Shown: positions 61,085-64,000 of the stretch, one piece after another | Layout: each line of letters starts with the position of its first letter | Numbering within the stretch: the stretch's first letter is position 1 | Assembly (NCBI RefSeq): GCF_011516645.4 | Contig: NZ_CP088285.1 | Coordinates: forward strand, 2,746,501-2,810,500 | Length of the DNA stretch: 64,000 bases | Source: Bradyrhizobium septentrionale | GTDB taxonomy: Bacteria; Pseudomonadota; Alphaproteobacteria; Rhizobiales; Xanthobacteraceae | Direction of reading: 5' to 3' | Made by a program: the position numbers and the translations under genes | Notes under the pieces: generated by a model | What the model was told of the DNA's origin: nothing | Database searches by the model: none | What the model saw: only the letters and a program-made list of their open reading frames with translations

Positions 61085-62005
61085 GTGACGATAATGGAGC
61101 AGGGCGGCCCCACGCCCCAGGCAGCGCCCGATTTGATCAAGGAGACGACGACCCAGACCTTCGTCAAGGACGTCATCGAGGAGTCGCGCCGCCAGCCGGT
61201 TATGATCGACTTCTGGGCGCCCTGGTGCGGTCCCTGCCGTCAGCTCACGCCGATGCTGGAAAAGGCGGTCCGCAACGCCAAGGGCCGGGTCAAGCTGGTC
61301 AAGATGAACATCGATGAGCATCCGCAGATTCCCGGCCAGATGGGCATCCAGTCGATCCCGGCCGTGATCGCTTTCGTCAACGGCCAGCCCGCCGATGGCT
61401 TCATGGGCGCGGTGCCGGAGAGCCAGGTCAACGCCTTCATCGACAAGATCACCAAGGGCGTGCCCGCCGCCGGCGAGCCGAATCTCGCGGAGATTCTGGC
61501 CGAGGCCGACGCCGTGCTCGCCGAGGGCGACGCCGAAGCGGCGGCGCAGATCTATGCCGAGGTGCTGGCGCATGACGCCACCAACATCGCGGCGCTGGCC
61601 GGCCTCGCCAAATGCTACATGACGACCGGCGCGGTCGAGCAGGCCAAGCAGACGCTCGCGATGGTGCCGGAATCCAAGCGCAACGATGCCGCGGTGAAGG
61701 CGGTGCAGGCGGCGATCGATCTCGCCGAGCAGGCGCAGTCGGTCGGACCGATCGCGGAGCTAGAACAGAAAGTCGCCGCAAACCCGCTCGATCATCAGGC
61801 TCGATTCGATCTCGCGACCGCGCTCAATGCGGCGGGCAAGCGCTCTGAGGCGACCGAGCAGTTGCTCGCGATCGTCAAGCGTGACCGCAAGTGGAACGAC
61901 GACGGCGCGCGCAAGCAGCTGGTGCAGTTCTTCGAGGCGTGGGGCGGCACCGATGAGGCAACCGTCGACGGGCGCAAGCGGTTGTCGACGATCCTGTTCT
62001 CGTAA
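61085..62005 (+). CDS. cnoX: thioredoxin-TPR co-chaperone (CnoX/YbbN type)
   Basis: Chaperedoxin-like protein: an N-terminal thioredoxin domain plus C-terminal TPR helices that protects proteins from oxidative aggregation and hands them to DnaK/GroEL. FWAPWCGPCRQL (WCGPC about 45-49) keeps the full CGPC pair, unlike E. coli CnoX, which has lost a cysteine, so this form may also reduce disulfides. The TPR part starts near residue 140 (LAEILAEADAVLAEGDAEAA) and ends LVQFFEAWGGTDEATVDGRK. GTG 61085 is preferred because GTGAGGA precedes it; ATG 61094 is the alternative. The next gene starts 30 bases after the stop. Confidence 0.88.
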   Translation: MTIMEQGGPTPQAAPDLIKETTTQTFVKDVIEESRRQPVMIDFWAPWCGPCRQLTPMLEKAVRNAKGRVKLVKMNIDEHPQIPGQMGIQSIPAVIAFVNGQPADGFMGAVPESQVNAFIDKITKGVPAAGEPNLAEILAEADAVLAEGDAEAAAQIYAEVLAHDATNIAALAGLAKCYMTTGAVEQAKQTLAMVPESKRNDAAVKAVQAAIDLAEQAQSVGPIAELEQKVAANPLDHQARFDLATALNAAGKRSEATEQLLAIVKRDRKWNDDGARKQLVQFFEAWGGTDEATVDGRKRLSTILFS

Positions 62006-62035
62006 CGCACGCCCGTCACAGCAGCGGGACTGCAG

Positions 62036-62710
62036 ATGCCGATCAATGCCGAATATCGCGGGCCCGGCGAGCTCCCCGAGATCATCCCGGTGTTCCCGCT
62101 GCCTGGCGCGCTGCTTTTGCCGCGCGGCCAGATGCCGCTCAACATCTTCGAGCCGCGCTACCTCGCGATGATCGACGACGCGCTGCGCGACGGCCACCGC
62201 CTGATCGGCATGATCCAGCCCGACGTGGCGCATTCGCACAAAGAGGCGAAGCCGGTGCTGTTCCGGATCGGCTGCGTCGGCCGCATCACCCAGCTCGCCG
62301 AATCCGGCGACGGCCGCTACATCCTCGAACTGACCGGCGTCGCGCGCTTCAAGGTGGTCGAGGAGCTGTCCGTGCAGACGGCGTACCGGCAGTGCAAGGT
62401 CGACTTCTTCTCCTTCACCGGCGACTTCACCGCGCGCAAGGGCGAGGACGCCGTCGACCGCAAGGCACTGCTCGAGGTGCTCGCCGATTTCCTGGAAGCC
62501 AACAATCTGAAGGTCGACTGGGAGGGCATCGAGTCCGCGCCCAACGAGGCGCTGGTCAATGCGCTGGCGATGATGTCGCCCTATGGCCCGGCCGAGAAGC
62601 AGGCCATGCTGGAGGCGCCCGACCTGAAGACTCGCGCCGAAATCCTGATCGCCGTCACCGAGATGGATCTCGCCAAGAAGCGCACCAGCGGCGACCCGCC
62701 GGTGCAGTGA
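62036..62710 (+). CDS. LON substrate-binding-domain protein (peptidase S16, N-terminal domain only)
   Basis: A 224-residue protein with a single LON N-terminal (ASCE-less) domain: LPEIIPVFPLPGALLLPRGQ (14-33), PLNIFEPRYLAMIDDALRDG and the segment RYILELTGVARFKVVEELSV. No ATPase or protease domain follows. In alphaproteobacteria this stand-alone gene often follows cnoX, and the pair may cooperate in protein quality control. Its exact role is unknown. The start ATG is 30 bases after cnoX, with AGCGGGACTGCAG before it. Confidence 0.87.
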   Translation: MPINAEYRGPGELPEIIPVFPLPGALLLPRGQMPLNIFEPRYLAMIDDALRDGHRLIGMIQPDVAHSHKEAKPVLFRIGCVGRITQLAESGDGRYILELTGVARFKVVEELSVQTAYRQCKVDFFSFTGDFTARKGEDAVDRKALLEVLADFLEANNLKVDWEGIESAPNEALVNALAMMSPYGPAEKQAMLEAPDLKTRAEILIAVTEMDLAKKRTSGDPPVQ

Positions 62711-62730
62711 GGCGCTCTCAGCCTTCCACG

Positions 62731-63285
62731 TCAGCGATTACGAAGCTGCTTGCGTCCGGTGAACATCGCGCGCACCAGATTCTGGCGCTGCAGCAACCCC
62801 ACCACGACGACGCCGAGCACGTGCAGGGCGACCAGGACGAGGACGGCATCGGAGGCGTAGGCGTGGGTGTCCTCGACCCACCAGACGCCGAAGAAGGTGA
62901 CGGTGACCTCCATCGCGCCCGTGATCGCCGAGACCGCGAGCAGGAACAGCAGCGTCACCAGCATCACGGTGCCCGCGGGATTGAGCCCGATATAGCGCCC
63001 GGTGATGCCGCGGCGGAGATTCCAGATGTAGCGCGGCGCGGCGCGCAGCCGGACGCCAACCTTGCCGAAGCGCGCGTAGCGGGTGCCGGCAAAGCCCCAG
63101 ATCAGCCGGAACGCCAGCAGCCCGATCACGGAGTAACCGGCGAGCCGGTGCAGCCGGTCATGGGTGCTGGGTGTCACCCATGCGACGAGGACGAGGATGG
63201 CGAGCGCCCAGTGCCAGAGCCGCAGCGGCAGGTCCCAGACCTGCACGCTGGTCGCGCCGCGCGCACCGGACGCCGCCTCGATCAT
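62731..63285 (-). CDS. cytochrome b561-like membrane protein
   Basis: A 184-residue four-helix integral membrane protein of the cytochrome b561/Ni-hydrogenase cytochrome b group, expected to carry two hemes. Histidines fit the ligand pattern: RLWHWALAIL (helix 1), HDRLHRLAGYSVIGLLAF (helix 2), and LVALHVLGVVVVGLLQRQN (helix 4). Short charged loops (AAPRYIWNLRRGITG) follow. It probably passes electrons between a periplasmic donor and the quinone pool. The upstream partner is the PepSY-like secreted protein starting at 63580; the two genes are separated by 10 bases and look like one operon. Confidence 0.85.
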   Translation of the reverse strand: MIEAASGARGATSVQVWDLPLRLWHWALAILVLVAWVTPSTHDRLHRLAGYSVIGLLAFRLIWGFAGTRYARFGKVGVRLRAAPRYIWNLRRGITGRYIGLNPAGTVMLVTLLFLLAVSAITGAMEVTVTFFGVWWVEDTHAYASDAVLVLVALHVLGVVVVGLLQRQNLVRAMFTGRKQLRNR

Positions 63286-63295
63286 CGCGCCTGCT

Positions 63296-63580
63296 TCACT
63301 TCGCGATCGTGTGCTTCAGGCTGAGATCCTCCGGGCTGTAGAACAGCTCGTAGAGCTTGCCTTCCTTGACGCCGTACACCTCATAGCAGGAGCCCTCGAT
63401 CTTCGAGCGGCGCACCTCGTAGCCGGCGGCCTTGGCCTTGGCCTCGGCATCGCTTGCCGGTTTCCACGACGCCTTGTCGAGCTTCGTGCAATTCTTGTAG
63501 CCGTCGGCGAGTGCCGCCGATCCCATCAGCCCCAGAACACAAGCTGCGAGCACCGCACTCAAAATCACTTTCACGCGCAT
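63296..63580 (-). CDS. small secreted PepSY-like protein
   Basis: A 94-residue exported protein. Signal peptide: RVKVILSAVLAACVLGLMGS ending near ALA. The mature part, WKPASDAEAKAKAAGYEVRR then SKIEGSCYEVYGVKEGKLYE, fits the PepSY_2 pattern. A pair of cysteines (NCTK; GSCYE) may bridge. ATG 63580 has GGAGGGGAG just upstream, so it is preferred over the longer frame. It lies directly upstream of the cytochrome b gene; such pairs are common in alphaproteobacteria and may sense or bind a metal or redox partner. Confidence 0.82.
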   Translation of the reverse strand: MRVKVILSAVLAACVLGLMGSAALADGYKNCTKLDKASWKPASDAEAKAKAAGYEVRRSKIEGSCYEVYGVKEGKLYELFYSPEDLSLKHTIAK

Positions 63581-63802
63581 CTCCCCTCCGTTTTCGGTCA
63601 TGCCCGCAACACCGTCGCGCGGAGCACATGCGTGAACAAAACTGAGGTGATTGCCAAGTCAAGCAAGCGCGTTTGCGGCCTGGCTTTAGAGCTATTCTAA
63701 CGGTTGCGAAAACCGCTTTGCTCTCCACGCGCAATCCGGTTTTGACCGCCTGCTGCGGCCTTACGCCTCATACGGATCCGGTCCGCCGCCGCGGTCCCGC
63801 GG

Positions 63803-64000
63803 TCAGGAAGCGGCGCCCGCCATTGCCAATCGAACTGCCGGGCGTTGCGCGGATGCCGTGCTCCATCCACCGATCATTTGTGCGACCTTCTCACCTTGCA
63901 CTGGCGGGCTGAAGTGGAAGCCCTGCACTTCCACGCAGGCGTCCGCCCGAAGGATGTCGAGCTGCTCCCTGGTCTCGACGCCTTCGGCCGTCGTGGTCTT
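63803..64000 (-). CDS. EAL-domain c-di-GMP phosphodiesterase, C-terminal fragment
   Basis: A frame enters the window from the right and stops at 63803; 65 residues are visible. The sequence TTAEGVETREQLDILRADAC, then VEVQGFHFSPPVQ, is the C-terminal EAL motif (AEGVET..Q...L...G....QGF.FS.P), so the gene encodes an EAL-type phosphodiesterase, possibly with GGDEF or sensory domains upstream, outside the window. The final 30 residues (MIGGWSTASAQRPAVRLAMA) are variable. The family call is certain; activity and domain layout are not visible. Confidence 0.9.
   Translation of the reverse strand, partial: KTTTAEGVETREQLDILRADACVEVQGFHFSPPVQGEKVAQMIGGWSTASAQRPAVRLAMAGAAS

Overview
The window is a GC-rich alphaproteobacterial chromosome segment. 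The gene content and the short dispersed palindromic repeats look like Bradyrhizobium, Rhodopseudomonas or a close relative in the Nitrobacteraceae: a mic60-hemY-hemD block beside tsaD-gpsA, a DUF1674/SDHAF4 gene, DUF2865 and DUF2239 proteins, and a CnoX-LON-domain pair. The assignment is by gene families only; no database search was possible.

Layout. 1-7.4 kb: the end of an MFS transporter, a Tat-exported TRAP transporter operon (dctP-dctQ-dctM), a small cysteine-rich secreted protein and a polysaccharide deacetylase. 7.4-21.1 kb: an integrative element next to tRNA-Thr(CGT). At its right end is a P4-type tyrosine integrase, followed leftwards by an uncharacterised gene, an AlpA-like regulator, two very short coupled ORFs, a DUF1376 replication-type gene and an overlapping hypothetical gene. 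At its left end is a complete type I restriction-modification operon (hsdM-hsdS-hsdR) ending in a YgjP-like zinc metalloprotease, preceded by the remnant of a serine recombinase. Between the two lie an exported ClpP-like protease gene, a divergent XRE regulator and a 2-kb stretch with four copies of a 10-base box (GGCTGTGCCA). There are no capsid, tail or terminase genes, so the element looks more like a phage satellite or defence island than a prophage.

21.2-37 kb: housekeeping genes. These are hemY, the Mic60/mitofilin homologue, hemD, tsaD, gpsA, a Tat-exported HAD dehalogenase, a secreted esterase, an EVE-domain protein, topoisomerase IB, acetyl-CoA synthetase, an L,D-transpeptidase, a membrane-anchored thermonuclease and SDHAF4. 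37-56 kb: rsmB, a heparinase-like protein, purH, a UMF1 transporter, gamma-glutamyltransferase, an SHS-type MFS carrier, an SDR, a GIY-YIG protein with a palindromic promoter/operator, a GST, a MATE pump, an HCCA isomerase, a ketopantoate reductase and a PQQ-type sugar dehydrogenase with its diheme cytochrome c. 56-64 kb: a 963-residue RTX-like calcium-binding protein with seven 70-residue repeats, DUF2865, tRNA-Gly(GCC), a frameshifted SRPBCC pseudogene, cnoX, a LON-domain protein, a cytochrome b plus PepSY pair, and the C-terminal end of an EAL phosphodiesterase cut by the window edge.

The most unusual parts are the element at 7.4-21.1 kb (its box cluster, micro-ORF coupling and protease-linked restriction operon), the palindrome that covers the GIY-YIG promoter, the repeat-built calcium-binding protein and the fresh-looking SRPBCC pseudogene.
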